From Mycolicibacterium chubuense NBB4 (GTDB lineage Bacteria; Actinomycetota; Actinomycetes; Mycobacteriales; Mycobacteriaceae): a stretch of DNA of 64,000 nt. Below the pieces are notes generated by a model. It was not told the origin of the DNA and did no database searches. It worked only from the letters and a program-made list of their open reading frames with translations. Positions within the stretch are counted from its first letter, which is position 1; each line of letters starts with the position of its first letter. This document shows, piece after piece, positions 46,528 to 56,226 of the stretch. The stretch covers positions 4,402,001-4,466,000 of the forward strand of contig NC_018027.1 in NCBI RefSeq assembly GCF_000266905.1. Reading direction: 5' to 3'. Made by a program: the position numbers and the translations under genes.

Positions 46528-48116
46528 CCCTCAAATCCCTCCTCGACACCCGCTCGCCTGCCTACCTCGAGGCCGCGGAGACGATGGCCGCCAAGCTCGC
46601 CGAGCTCGACACCGAGCACGCCAAAGCCCTCGCCGGCGGCGGCGAGAAGTACGTGTCACGCCACCACGCGCGCGGCAAGATGACGGCCCGCGAACGCGTC
46701 GAGGCGCTGCTCGACCCGGATTCGCCGTTCCTGGAACTGAGCCCGCTGGCCGCCTGGGGCACCGACTTCACGGTCGGCGCCAGCGTGGTGGTCGGCATCG
46801 GCGCGGTCAGCGGTGTCGAATGTCTCCTGGTGGCCAACGACCCGACGGTCAAGGGCGGCACCAGCAATCCGTGGACGCTGCGAAAGATCTTGCGCGCCAA
46901 TCAGATCGCGCTGCAGAATCGCCTGCCGGTGATCTCCCTCGTCGAATCCGGCGGCGCGGATCTGCCCACCCAGAAGGAGATCTTCATCCCGGGCGGGCAG
47001 ATGTTCCGGGATCTGACCCGGCTCTCGGCCGCCGGGATCCCGACGATCGCGCTGGTGTTCGGCAACTCCACCGCGGGCGGCGCCTACATCCCGGGCATGT
47101 CCGACCACGTCGTGATGATCAAGGACCGGTCGAAGGTGTTCTTGGCCGGCCCGCCCCTGGTGAAGATGGCCACCGGTGAGGAATCCGACGACGAGTCGCT
47201 GGGCGGAGCCGAGATGCACGCCCGAACATCCGGGCTCGCCGACTACTTCGCGGTCGACGAACTCGACGCGCTGCGCATCGGCCGGCGCATCGTCGCCCGG
47301 CTCAACTGGTGCAAGCAGGGGCAGTCACCGAAGCCGTTCACCGAACCGCTCTTCGACGAGGGCGAACTCATCGGCATCGTCCCGCCGGATCTGCGCATCC
47401 CCTTCGACCCGCGGGAGGTGATCGCCCGCGTCGTCGACGGATCGGAATTCGACGAGTTCAAGCCCCTCTACGGCGGCTCACTGGTCACCGGCTGGGCCAC
47501 ACTGCACGGCTACCCCCTCGGCATCCTGGCCAACGCCCGCGGCGTGCTGTTCAGCGAGGAATCCCAGAAGGCCACCCAGTTCATCCAGCTCGCCAACCGC
47601 TCCGACACGCCACTGTTGTTCCTGCACAACACCACCGGTTACATGGTCGGCAAGGACTACGAGGAAGGCGGGATGATCAAGCACGGCTCGATGATGATCA
47701 ACGCCGTCTCCAATTCGACGGTGCCGCACATCTCCCTGCTGATCGGGGCGTCCTACGGCGCCGGCCACTACGGCATGTGCGGGCGCGCGTACGACCCCCG
47801 GTTCCTGTTCGCCTGGCCGAGCGCCAAGTCCGCGGTGATGGGTGGCACGCAGCTGGCCGGCGTGCTCTCGATCCTCGGCCGCGCGGCCGCCGAGGCTCGC
47901 GGCCAGCAGGTCGACGAAGCGGCCGACGCAGCGCTGCGGGCCGCGGTCGAAGCGCAGATCGAAGCCGAGTCGCTGCCGATGTTCCTGTCCGGCCGGCTCT
48001 ACGACGACGGGGTGATCGATCCCCGCGACACCCGCACCGTGCTCGGAATGTGCCTGTCCGCCATCGCGAATGGGCCGATCAAGGGGACGTCGAACTTCGG
48101 CGTCTTCCGGATGTGA
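46524..48116 (+). CDS. accD2: Acyl-CoA carboxylase carboxyltransferase subunit (AccD2)
   Basis: The 530-residue beta subunit transfers carboxyl from biotin to an acyl-CoA. Crotonase-fold motifs include GGTSNPWTLRKILRA, SGGADLPTQKEIFIPGGQ (parts), GNSTAGGAYIPGMSDH and GASYGAGHYGMCGRAY. These are nearest to methylcrotonyl/geranyl-CoA carboxylase subunits, not propionyl. Coupled to fadE13 by ATGA. Partner is AccA2. Confidence 0.92.
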   Translation: MTLKSLLDTRSPAYLEAAETMAAKLAELDTEHAKALAGGGEKYVSRHHARGKMTARERVEALLDPDSPFLELSPLAAWGTDFTVGASVVVGIGAVSGVECLLVANDPTVKGGTSNPWTLRKILRANQIALQNRLPVISLVESGGADLPTQKEIFIPGGQMFRDLTRLSAAGIPTIALVFGNSTAGGAYIPGMSDHVVMIKDRSKVFLAGPPLVKMATGEESDDESLGGAEMHARTSGLADYFAVDELDALRIGRRIVARLNWCKQGQSPKPFTEPLFDEGELIGIVPPDLRIPFDPREVIARVVDGSEFDEFKPLYGGSLVTGWATLHGYPLGILANARGVLFSEESQKATQFIQLANRSDTPLLFLHNTTGYMVGKDYEEGGMIKHGSMMINAVSNSTVPHISLLIGASYGAGHYGMCGRAYDPRFLFAWPSAKSAVMGGTQLAGVLSILGRAAAEARGQQVDEAADAALRAAVEAQIEAESLPMFLSGRLYDDGVIDPRDTRTVLGMCLSAIANGPIKGTSNFGVFRM

Positions 48117-48126
48117 GGGCAGTAGC

Positions 48127-50112
48127 GTGATCACTCGAGTCCTGGTCGCCAACCGCGGTGAGATCGCCCGCCGGGTGTTCGCGACGTGCCGCCGGCTGGG
48201 CGTCGGCACCGTCGCGGTGTACACCGATCCCGATGCCGACGCGCCGCACGTCGCCGAGGCCGACGCCCGCGTGCGACTCGAGGGCACCCGCGGATACCTC
48301 GATGCGGCGCAGCTGATCGCGGCCGCGACGGCGGCCGGCGCCGATGCGATCCACCCCGGTTACGGGTTCCTCTCCGAGAACGCGGATTTCGCCGCGGCGG
48401 TGCAGGAGGCCGGTCTGACGTGGATCGGGCCGCCGGTCGCCGCGGTCGCCGCGATGGGGTCGAAGATCGAGGCGAAGAAGATCATGGCCGCCGCGGGTGT
48501 GCCGGTGCTCGACGAACTCGATCCCGACACCGTGACTGCCGACATGCTCCCGGTGCTGATCAAGGCGTCCGCCGGGGGCGGCGGGCGCGGCATGCGGGTG
48601 GTGCGTGACGTCTCCGAGTTGCCGGCCCAGGTGGAGGCCGCGCGCCGGGAGGCACAGTCGGCGTTCGGCGATCCGACCGTGTTCTGCGAGCGCTACCTCG
48701 ATGCCGGACACCACGTCGAAGTGCAGGTGATGGCCGACGCGCACGGCACGGTGTGGGCGGTCGGCGAACGCGAGTGCTCGATCCAGCGGCGCCACCAGAA
48801 GATCATCGAGGAGGCGCCGTCACCGCTCGTCGAGCGCGTTGCGGGCATGCGCGACAAGCTGTTCGAGGCCGCACGGTTGGCCGCCACCGCGATCGGATAC
48901 ACCGGCGCGGGCACGGTCGAGTTCATGGCCGACGACTCTGGCGCGTTCTTCTTTCTCGAGATGAACACCCGCCTGCAGGTCGAACACCCGGTCACAGAGC
49001 TGACATCGGGACTCGACCTCGTGGAATTGCAGCTGGCCGTCGCCGACGGCGCACCGCTGGACCCGGCGCCGCCCGGTTCGCGGGGCGTGTCGATCGAGGC
49101 CCGGCTCTACGCCGAGGATCCCGCCAAGAACTGGCAGCCGCAGGCCGGGCCGGTGCACCACTTCGATGTGCCCACCGCCGTCACCCGTTTCGGGCCGATG
49201 GACCGGTCGGGCGTTCGGCTGGACGCCGGCGTCGGCGACGGGTCGGTCATCTCCGTGTTCTACGACCCGATGATCGCGAAGGTCATCTCCTACGCGCCGA
49301 CCCGCCGCCAGGCTGCGGCCATGCTGGCCGACGCCCTGACGCGCACCCGGCTCCACGGGGTGCGGACGAACCGCGACCTGCTCGTCAACGTGCTGCGCCA
49401 TCCTGCCTTCCTGGCCGGCGACACCGACACCGCGTTCTTCGACACGCACGGTCTGCCCCAGCTCGCGACCGCCGTCGTCGACGCCGACGCCGCCGCACTG
49501 TCCGCGGTCGCGGCGGCCCTGGCCGACGCGGCACACAACCGCACGACGGCCACCGTGTTCCGGGCAGCGCCCAGCGGGTGGCGCAACCTCGCGTCCGGGT
49601 TCCAGACGAAGTGCTACGACGACGCCGACGGACGGCGTCACGAGGTCCGCTACCGGTTCACCCGGGCCGGGGTGACGATCGAGGGCCGCGACGACGTCGC
49701 GCTGGTGTCGGCGACGCCGGACCGGGTGGTGCTGACGGTGGGTGCGCAGCGGCGGGAAGGTCCGCGCGTCGACCGTCCGTACGACGTGACCCGCTACGGC
49801 GACGCGGTCTTCGTCGACTCGCCGAGTGGCGCAGTGCATCTGACGGCGCTGCCGCGGTTCCCCGACCCGGACAGCGCACTGGCTCACGGCTCGCTGGTGG
49901 CGCCGATGCCCGGTTCGGTACTGCGTGTCGGCGCCGCGGTGGGAGACGCGGTGTCGGCGGGTCAGCCGCTGATCTGGCTGGAGGCGATGAAGATGGAGCA
50001 CACCATCGCCGCACCGGCCGACGGCCTCGTCGCGGAGCTGAATGTGACCGCGGGCCAACAGGTGGAAGTAGGCGCCGTGTTGGCGCGGGTCGACTCAGGA
50101 GAGGGCGAATGA
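48127..50112 (+). CDS. accA2: Biotin-dependent acyl-CoA carboxylase alpha subunit (AccA2)
   Basis: The 661-residue protein joins biotin carboxylase (about 1-445: VLVANRGEIARRV, KASAGGGGRGMRVV, EMNTRLQVEHPVTE) to a linker domain and a C-terminal biotin carrier (LEAMKMEHT, biotinyl Lys at about 626). GTG 48127 with GAGGG upstream. Coupled to fadE12 by ATGA. With AccD2 it forms a likely 3-methylcrotonyl- or geranyl-CoA-type carboxylase; substrate not proven. Confidence 0.93.
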   Translation: MITRVLVANRGEIARRVFATCRRLGVGTVAVYTDPDADAPHVAEADARVRLEGTRGYLDAAQLIAAATAAGADAIHPGYGFLSENADFAAAVQEAGLTWIGPPVAAVAAMGSKIEAKKIMAAAGVPVLDELDPDTVTADMLPVLIKASAGGGGRGMRVVRDVSELPAQVEAARREAQSAFGDPTVFCERYLDAGHHVEVQVMADAHGTVWAVGERECSIQRRHQKIIEEAPSPLVERVAGMRDKLFEAARLAATAIGYTGAGTVEFMADDSGAFFFLEMNTRLQVEHPVTELTSGLDLVELQLAVADGAPLDPAPPGSRGVSIEARLYAEDPAKNWQPQAGPVHHFDVPTAVTRFGPMDRSGVRLDAGVGDGSVISVFYDPMIAKVISYAPTRRQAAAMLADALTRTRLHGVRTNRDLLVNVLRHPAFLAGDTDTAFFDTHGLPQLATAVVDADAAALSAVAAALADAAHNRTTATVFRAAPSGWRNLASGFQTKCYDDADGRRHEVRYRFTRAGVTIEGRDDVALVSATPDRVVLTVGAQRREGPRVDRPYDVTRYGDAVFVDSPSGAVHLTALPRFPDPDSALAHGSLVAPMPGSVLRVGAAVGDAVSAGQPLIWLEAMKMEHTIAAPADGLVAELNVTAGQQVEVGAVLARVDSGEGE

Positions 50113-51275
50113 CGACCAACGGATTCATCGAGACCACCGAACAGCAGGCGCTGCGCAAGGCCGTCGCCGCGATGGCCGCCAACTACGGCCAGGACTACTA
50201 CCTGGAGAAGGCCCGCGCCGGCCGGCACACCGACGAACTGTGGGCCGAAGCGGGCCGGCTCGGCTTCATCGGGGTGAACCTGCCCGAGGAGTACGGCGGC
50301 GGCGGGGCCGGCATGTACGAGCTGAGCCTGGTGATGGAGGAGATGGCCGCGGCCGGGTCGGCGCTGCTGATGATGGTGGTCTCCCCCGCGATCAACGGCA
50401 CGATCATCTCCAAGTACGGCACCGAGGATCAGAAGAAGCGCTGGATCCCCGGCATCGCCGACGGCACCATCACGATGGCCTTCGCCATCACCGAGCCGGA
50501 CGCCGGATCGAACTCGCACAAGATCACCACCACCGCGCGCCGCGACGGCAGCGACTGGGTGCTGACCGGCCAGAAGGTGTACATCTCCGGGGTCGACCAG
50601 GCGCAGGCGGCGCTCGTCGTCGGCCGCACCGAAGATCACAGAACCGGTAACCTCAAGCCCGCGCTGTTCGTCGTGCCCACGGACACCCCGGGATTCACCT
50701 ACACCAAGATCCCGATGGAGATCGTCAGCCCCGAATTCCAGTTCCAGGTGTTCCTCGACGAGGTCCGTTTGCCCGCCGACGCGCTGGTCGGTTCGGAGGA
50801 CGCCGCGATCGCCCAGCTGTTCGCCGGGCTGAACCCCGAGCGGATCATGGGCGCGGCCAGCGCGGTGGGCATGGGCCGCTTCGCGCTCACCAAGGCCACC
50901 GAGTACGTCAAGACCCGCCAGGTGTGGAAGACACCGATCGGCGCGCATCAGGGCATCTCCCACCCCCTGGCGCAGAACCACATCGAGATCGAGCTGGCCA
51001 AGTTGATGATGCAGAAGGCGGCCAGCCTCTACGACGCCGGGGACGACGCCGGCGCGGCGGAGGCCGCCAACATGGCCAAGTACGCCGCAGGCGAGGCGTC
51101 GGTGCGCGCCGTCGACCAGGCCGTGCAGTCGCTGGGCGGCAACGGACTGACCAAGGAGTACGGCATCGCCTCGGTGCTCACCGCGTCGCGACTGGCCCGC
51201 ATCGCCCCGGTCAGCCGGGAGATGATCCTGAACTTCGTCGCCCAGACCTCGCTCGGCCTCCCCCGGTCGTACTGA
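50109..51275 (+). CDS. fadE12: Acyl-CoA dehydrogenase (FadE12)
   Basis: The 388-residue FAD enzyme shows FIGVNLPEEYGGGGAG, FAITEPDAGSNSHK, QKVYISGVDQAQ and the C-terminal QSLGGNGLTKEYG. Its start overlaps the accA2 stop (ATGA) and its stop overlaps the echA7 start (TGATG). The second dehydrogenase of the operon; the two probably handle different acyl-CoAs of one pathway. Confidence 0.92.
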   Translation: MTTNGFIETTEQQALRKAVAAMAANYGQDYYLEKARAGRHTDELWAEAGRLGFIGVNLPEEYGGGGAGMYELSLVMEEMAAAGSALLMMVVSPAINGTIISKYGTEDQKKRWIPGIADGTITMAFAITEPDAGSNSHKITTTARRDGSDWVLTGQKVYISGVDQAQAALVVGRTEDHRTGNLKPALFVVPTDTPGFTYTKIPMEIVSPEFQFQVFLDEVRLPADALVGSEDAAIAQLFAGLNPERIMGAASAVGMGRFALTKATEYVKTRQVWKTPIGAHQGISHPLAQNHIEIELAKLMMQKAASLYDAGDDAGAAEAANMAKYAAGEASVRAVDQAVQSLGGNGLTKEYGIASVLTASRLARIAPVSREMILNFVAQTSLGLPRSY

Positions 51276-52042
51276 TGGACCCCCTGGTCCGCTATGAGGC
51301 CGACGGGCCCGTCGCACGCCTGACCCTCGACTCACCGCACAACCGCAACGCGTTGTCGACCGCGCTGGTCGAACAGTTGCACGACGGCTTGACGCAGGCG
51401 TCGGCCGAGAGGGATATCCGGGTGGTCGTGCTCGGACACACGGGCGGGACGTTCTGCGCCGGCGCCGATCTGGCCGAGGCCGCCGGCCGCGACCCGTCCG
51501 AGCTGGCCCTCGAGCGGGCGCGGGACATGACCCGGTTGCTGCGCAGAATCCTCGAGTCGCGTCTGCCCGTGATCGCCGCGATCGACGGGCACGTCCGCGC
51601 CGGCGGCCTGGGCCTGGTCGGCGCATGCGACATGGCGGTGGCAGGCGCCACCAGCACGTTCGCACTCACCGAGGCGCGGATCGGTGTTGCGCCGTCGATC
51701 ATCTCGTTGACCCTGCTCCCGAAGATGACGGCCCGCGCCGCGGGGCGCTACTTCCTCACCGGGGAGAAGTTCGGGGCCGACACCGCAGCCGAGGTCGGGC
51801 TGATCACCGTCGCCGCCGACGACGTGGCCTCGACGGTCGCTGAGTTGGCGTCTGCGGTCGCCCAAGGGTCACCGCAGGGGCTGGCGGCATCCAAGGCTTT
51901 GACCACCGCGTCGATCATCGACGACTTCGATCGGCGCGCAGAGAAATTGACACAGGAGTCGGCCGCGTTGTTCGTTTCCGAGGAGGCACGGGAGGGGATG
52001 CTCGCGTTCTTGCAGAAGCGCCCGCCCTCGTGGCGGAGCTAG
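51275..52042 (+). CDS. echA7: Enoyl-CoA hydratase/isomerase family protein (EchA7)
   Basis: The 255-residue crotonase-fold protein has the oxyanion-hole segments GGTFCAGADLAEAA and IDGHVRAGGLGLVGACDMAVAG, the latter in place of the usual AxGGGxxLA. ALTEARIGVAPSIIS follows. Last gene of the operon; by analogy it would hydrate the glutaconyl-type product of the carboxylase. Confidence 0.9.
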   Translation: MDPLVRYEADGPVARLTLDSPHNRNALSTALVEQLHDGLTQASAERDIRVVVLGHTGGTFCAGADLAEAAGRDPSELALERARDMTRLLRRILESRLPVIAAIDGHVRAGGLGLVGACDMAVAGATSTFALTEARIGVAPSIISLTLLPKMTARAAGRYFLTGEKFGADTAAEVGLITVAADDVASTVAELASAVAQGSPQGLAASKALTTASIIDDFDRRAEKLTQESAALFVSEEAREGMLAFLQKRPPSWRS

Positions 52043-52164
52043 CTGCTTACGGTTTTGTCAACACTCTTGCATGTGCCGACGTTCGTCGTAGGCTCGTGGG
52101 CGATGTGCGCTGCCAGCGACGAGCCCTCGGGCGAGGAGTCACCGATGATGTGCCGAAGCTCAGT

Positions 52165-52743
52165 ATGAGCACACCCGCGTCGCGCAACGGGTCGATGCGT
52201 GCTGCCGACACCGACCGGATCCAGACGGCGCAGCTGCTGACCGACGCGGCCGCGTCCGGCAAGCTCGGCGTCAACGAGTACGAAGATCGACTGACCAGGG
52301 CTTACGCGGCCCAGACCTACGAGGAACTGGACCGGCTGTCGGCCGACCTCCCCGGCGCCGTCACCCGCGGACGCAGCGGCCCGTGCCGACCGGCGCCGTC
52401 GAGCCTGCTGCTGGCGATCCTGAGTGGCTTCGAACGCCGCGGCCGCTGGAACGTCCCGAAACGGCTGACCACCTTCGCGCTCTGGGGCGGTGGCGTCGTC
52501 GACATGCGGTACGCCGACTTCACCGCTCACGACGTCGAGATCCGGTCGTACTCGATCATGGGCGGCCAGACGATCCTGGTCCCGCCGGAAGTCAACGTCG
52601 ACCTCCATGGCAAGGGCGTGATGGGCAGCTTCGATCACACGGTCGACGGCGAGGGGTCGCCCGGCGCACCGTGCGTCCGGATCTCCGGCTTCTCGCTGTG
52701 GGGCAGCGTCGGCGTCAAACGCAAGAAGCGCAAAGGCAGCTGA
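52165..52743 (+). CDS. DUF1707 (SHOCT-like) domain protein
   Basis: The 192-residue protein begins with a DUF1707 domain (MRAADTDRIQTAQLLTDAAASGKLGVNEYEDRLTRAY, about 12-60, cited in parts) and ends with a beta-rich LiaF-like region (SIMGGQTILVPPEVNVDL). Such proteins are often small cell-envelope stress factors. ATG 52165 or GTG 52150 may start it; a better GAGGAG sits 12 bases before the latter. Rv0966c equivalent. Confidence 0.8.
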   Translation: MSTPASRNGSMRAADTDRIQTAQLLTDAAASGKLGVNEYEDRLTRAYAAQTYEELDRLSADLPGAVTRGRSGPCRPAPSSLLLAILSGFERRGRWNVPKRLTTFALWGGGVVDMRYADFTAHDVEIRSYSIMGGQTILVPPEVNVDLHGKGVMGSFDHTVDGEGSPGAPCVRISGFSLWGSVGVKRKKRKGS

Positions 52744-52759
52744 GGGCGTCTCGCGGAGT

Positions 52760-54739
52760 TCAGCGCCGCCGCTTCGAGTTCAGGTAGTCACCCACCACCG
52801 CCGCGCCGAGACCGTCGAGATCGGGCACGACCACCCGGCCGCTGACGCGGCGGGCCACCTGATCGATGAACCGGGCCAACCCGGGGTCGCTGCCCAGCCG
52901 GAAGATGGTGACCTGCGCCCCCAGCCGGGCGATCTCGTCGAATCCTCGGACGGTGTGGGCAATGGTCCGCGGGTGCGGTGGGTAGTCAAAGAAGACAGCA
53001 GGACTGCCGTTCCGGTCGAAGTCCTCGAGGTGGGCGGTCGGTTCGCCGTCGGTGACCACGAGGACGACCGGCTGCGCGTTCGGATGACGGCGCAGGTGCC
53101 TGCCGGCCAGCGCGAGCGCGTGATGCAGGTTGGTGCCCTGCTCGTACACCCCTTCCAGCCCAGTCAGCTCGGCCGCGGTGACGGTGCGCGCGTAGCGGCC
53201 GAACGCCACGATCTGCAGTGCGTCGGACCGGAACCGGGTGCTGACGAGGTGGTTGAGCGCCAGCGCGGTGCGCTTCATCGGCAGCCACCGGTTCTCCATC
53301 ACCATCGAGAACGAGGTGTCGACCAGCAGGGCCACCGCGGCCTGGGTGCGGGTCTCGGTCTCGGAGATCTCGACATCGTCGACCGTGATGCCAATGGCCC
53401 CGGCCCGCTCGCCGGTGCCGGCCTCGCGGAGTACGGCGTTGGTGAGCGTCCTGGTCACATTCCACGGTTCGGTGTCGCCGAACTGCCAGGGCCGGGTGGC
53501 ACCGGTGAGTTCGCCTGCCGCGCCGGCCCTGCGGGTGTCGCGCTCGCCGCGCCGGCCCGAAAGCTGTTCGGCGACATCGCGAAGTGCGGCCTGACCGAGC
53601 TGTCGCATGGCCTTCGGCGAGAGGCGCCACTGCCCGTCGGCACCGCGGTCGAGGAACCCCTGGTTCATCAGGGCGCGTTCCAGTTCCGACAGGGTGCGCG
53701 CGTTGACGGCGGCCTCGTCGCCGAGCTGGCGCGCGAGCATGTCGAGGTCGACGTCGTCCATACTGGCGCCGGCGTAGCTCTGCGACAGCTGCTCGGCGAG
53801 CTGCTCGAGCTCGGCGATGTCGGCCAGCGCCTGAGCGCCCTCCCCCATGCCCAGCGGGTCGTTGCCGGAGAACCGCTGCGAACCAGTCCAGTCCTCGCCG
53901 GGCCGCGCCGCCTGGAGATGGGCGTCGAGCCGGTTGAGCGCGTTCATCAACGACGGCGATCCGAAAGCCTGCTGCGCCAACGAATCCAGCTCGGCTCGCT
54001 GCTGCTCGGAGAGGCTGTTGCGGAACCGTTGCGCGGCGGCGGCACGCTGGGCCAGCGAGTCCAGCAGCTCGTCGATGTTCTGCGGATTCTCCGGGAAGAA
54101 CTCGCCGTGCTTGTCCATGAAGTTCTGAAAATCCTGCTGGGTGTCTTCGCCTTTGGCGTGCTTGTCCAGCAGATCGTTGAGGTCGTCGAGCATCTCGCTG
54201 ACGCGCTGACGATCCTCGTCGGTGGCGTTCTCCAGCGCCTGCTTCATACCGGCGAACCGCTGGTCGAGCATCTCCCGGCCCAGCAGGTCCTTGATCTGAT
54301 CGTACTTCTCCCGCGCCTCCTGGGAGCGCCAGTCGTACTCGGAGAGTTCCTGAACGGCCTTGGCCGGCGACGGTGAGAGCGAGTCCAGCTGCAGCTCACC
54401 GAATCTGGCGTCGTCGTCGAGCGCGCGGGCCAGCTCCTTGCGCTCGGCGAGCACGGCCTCGTCGAGGAGTTTCTTGATGTCGGCGAGGGTGCCGTCGAGG
54501 TTGTTGCGCTGCAACAGTTCCCGTCGCCGACGGTTCGCCTCGGCCGCCAGCTTGTCGGCGCCGGGCATGTTCTTCGACCCCCGGCGCAGCAGCTCCGACA
54601 GCGCCCGCCGCGGAGAGGTGCCCTCCATGACGTCCTGTCCGATCGCCTCCAGCGCCTCGCGCAGATCGACCGGTGGGGCGAGCGGGTCGGGCCCACCGGT
54701 ATATCGCGAATACCGGGAGAAGTGGCTGTGTTTAGCCAT
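52760..54739 (-). CDS. von Willebrand factor A domain protein partnered with MoxR-like ATPase
   Basis: The 659-residue protein has a long helical, charged N-terminal region (about 1-430, QKELARAL- and DLNDLLDKH-type coiled segments) and a C-terminal vWA domain with the MIDAS motif DTSFS (LLVDTSFSM) and VVTDGEPT. The pair with the upstream AAA+ ATPase resembles the metal-chelatase/MoxR-vWA systems that remodel or insert cofactors into proteins. Overlaps the ATPase gene by eight bases. Client unknown. Confidence 0.85.
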   Translation of the reverse strand: MAKHSHFSRYSRYTGGPDPLAPPVDLREALEAIGQDVMEGTSPRRALSELLRRGSKNMPGADKLAAEANRRRRELLQRNNLDGTLADIKKLLDEAVLAERKELARALDDDARFGELQLDSLSPSPAKAVQELSEYDWRSQEAREKYDQIKDLLGREMLDQRFAGMKQALENATDEDRQRVSEMLDDLNDLLDKHAKGEDTQQDFQNFMDKHGEFFPENPQNIDELLDSLAQRAAAAQRFRNSLSEQQRAELDSLAQQAFGSPSLMNALNRLDAHLQAARPGEDWTGSQRFSGNDPLGMGEGAQALADIAELEQLAEQLSQSYAGASMDDVDLDMLARQLGDEAAVNARTLSELERALMNQGFLDRGADGQWRLSPKAMRQLGQAALRDVAEQLSGRRGERDTRRAGAAGELTGATRPWQFGDTEPWNVTRTLTNAVLREAGTGERAGAIGITVDDVEISETETRTQAAVALLVDTSFSMVMENRWLPMKRTALALNHLVSTRFRSDALQIVAFGRYARTVTAAELTGLEGVYEQGTNLHHALALAGRHLRRHPNAQPVVLVVTDGEPTAHLEDFDRNGSPAVFFDYPPHPRTIAHTVRGFDEIARLGAQVTIFRLGSDPGLARFIDQVARRVSGRVVVPDLDGLGAAVVGDYLNSKRRR

Positions 54740-56126
54740 AGACGGTTTCGCCTTCTCCGGACACCTTGTCGATGCGCTTGGCCAGATACAGCGCCTCGAG
54801 CGCCAACTCGATCGCGGCGGCGCGCTGCCCCTCCGAGGACGCGCCGAGCCGGCGCTGGATCTCCGCGACGGCCGGCACCTCGGGCAGCGCGGCCAGCACC
54901 TCCCGCGCGGAGACCCGTTCCCCGGTGGTGACCGGTGAACCGTTCTCGACCGCGGTGACGATGGGGCCGACGTCGATCCCGCCCAGCAGCCGCTGCGCCG
55001 TCTCGGCGGTGGCCCGGCGCAGCAGGTGCTCGAGCACGGCCTGCTCGCGCCCCTCCTCGCCGGACTCGAATTCCAGCTTGCCGCGCAGCACGTCGATCAC
55101 CGTGGCGAGGTCGACGACCCGGGCCACCGGCTCCTGCTCGCCGAGTATCGCGGACCGGTGACGGGCCGAGGCGGCGACGGTTTCGGCGGCCGCGATCGCG
55201 AAGCGGGCCGAGACACCGGAGCGCTGATCGATGGAGCTCGACTCACGCAGGCTGCGCGCGAACCGGGCCAGGATCGCCAGCAGGTACCCGGGCACCTCGG
55301 CGGCCAGGTGGGCCTCCTGCGTGATGACGCCGACCTCGGCGTCGAGCTCGAGGGGGTAGTGCGTGCGGATCTCGGCCCCGAACCGGTCCTTGATCGGGGT
55401 GATGATGCGTCCGCGGTTGGTGTAGTCCTCAGGGTTGGCGCTGGCGACGACGAGGACGTCCAGCGGCAGCCGCAGCGTGTAGCCGCGGACCTGGATGTCG
55501 CGCTCCTCCATCACGTTGAGCATCGCGACCTGGATCCGCTCGGCGAGGTCGGGAAGCTCGTTGACCGCGACGATTCCGCGGTGCGCCCGCGGGATCAGCC
55601 CATAGGCGATGGTCTCGGGGTCTCCGAGGCTGCGGCCTTCGGCCACCTTGATCGGGTCGATGTCCCCGACCAGGTCGGCGACGCTGGTGTCGGGGGTGGC
55701 CAGCTTCTCGGTGTAGCGCTCGCTGCGGTGCTTCCAGGCGACCGGCAGGTCGTCGCCGGAGTCGGCGGCCCGCCGGATCGACTCCGGGGTGATCGGGCTG
55801 TAGGGGTGCTCGCCGAGCTCCGAGCCGGCGATCACCGGCGTCCACTCGTCCAGCAGGCCGCTCAACGCGCGCAGCAGGCGCGTCTTGCCCTGACCGCGTT
55901 CGCCGAGCAGGACGATGTCGTGCCCGGCGATCAGCGCACGCTCCAACTGCGGGATCACGGTGTCCTCGAACCCCAGGATGCCCGGCCAGACCTGCTCGGC
56001 GTCGGCGCCGGAGCTCAGCGCGGCCAGCAGGTTCTCCCGGATCTCAGCTTTCACGCTGCGTTCGCGATGCCCGGAGGCGCGCAGCTCACCGACGGTACGG
56101 GGAAGGTCGTTAGGTGAAGTCACCAC
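54732..56126 (-). CDS. MoxR/magnesium-chelatase-like AAA+ ATPase
   Basis: The 464-residue AAA+ protein has Walker A GERGQGKT (about 74-81), a Walker B equivalent GIVAVNELPDL in which the usual DE is NE, sensor VVASANPEDY and the arginine-finger region NRGRIITPIKDRFG. It lacks the chlorin pathway context, so it is not a true magnesium chelatase. Start is one of two adjacent GTG codons (56126 or 56123). Rv0958 equivalent. Confidence 0.85.
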   Translation of the reverse strand: MVTSPNDLPRTVGELRASGHRERSVKAEIRENLLAALSSGADAEQVWPGILGFEDTVIPQLERALIAGHDIVLLGERGQGKTRLLRALSGLLDEWTPVIAGSELGEHPYSPITPESIRRAADSGDDLPVAWKHRSERYTEKLATPDTSVADLVGDIDPIKVAEGRSLGDPETIAYGLIPRAHRGIVAVNELPDLAERIQVAMLNVMEERDIQVRGYTLRLPLDVLVVASANPEDYTNRGRIITPIKDRFGAEIRTHYPLELDAEVGVITQEAHLAAEVPGYLLAILARFARSLRESSSIDQRSGVSARFAIAAAETVAASARHRSAILGEQEPVARVVDLATVIDVLRGKLEFESGEEGREQAVLEHLLRRATAETAQRLLGGIDVGPIVTAVENGSPVTTGERVSAREVLAALPEVPAVAEIQRRLGASSEGQRAAAIELALEALYLAKRIDKVSGEGETVYG

Positions 56127-56226
56127 ACCACGCTACGACTGTTCTCCGCGAGCGGGCGTGTCTGTCGGCAACACACCGCGGCACGCTGGCACTTTGCGCA
56201 CGCTCGTGGTTACTCGTGCCCGTCGT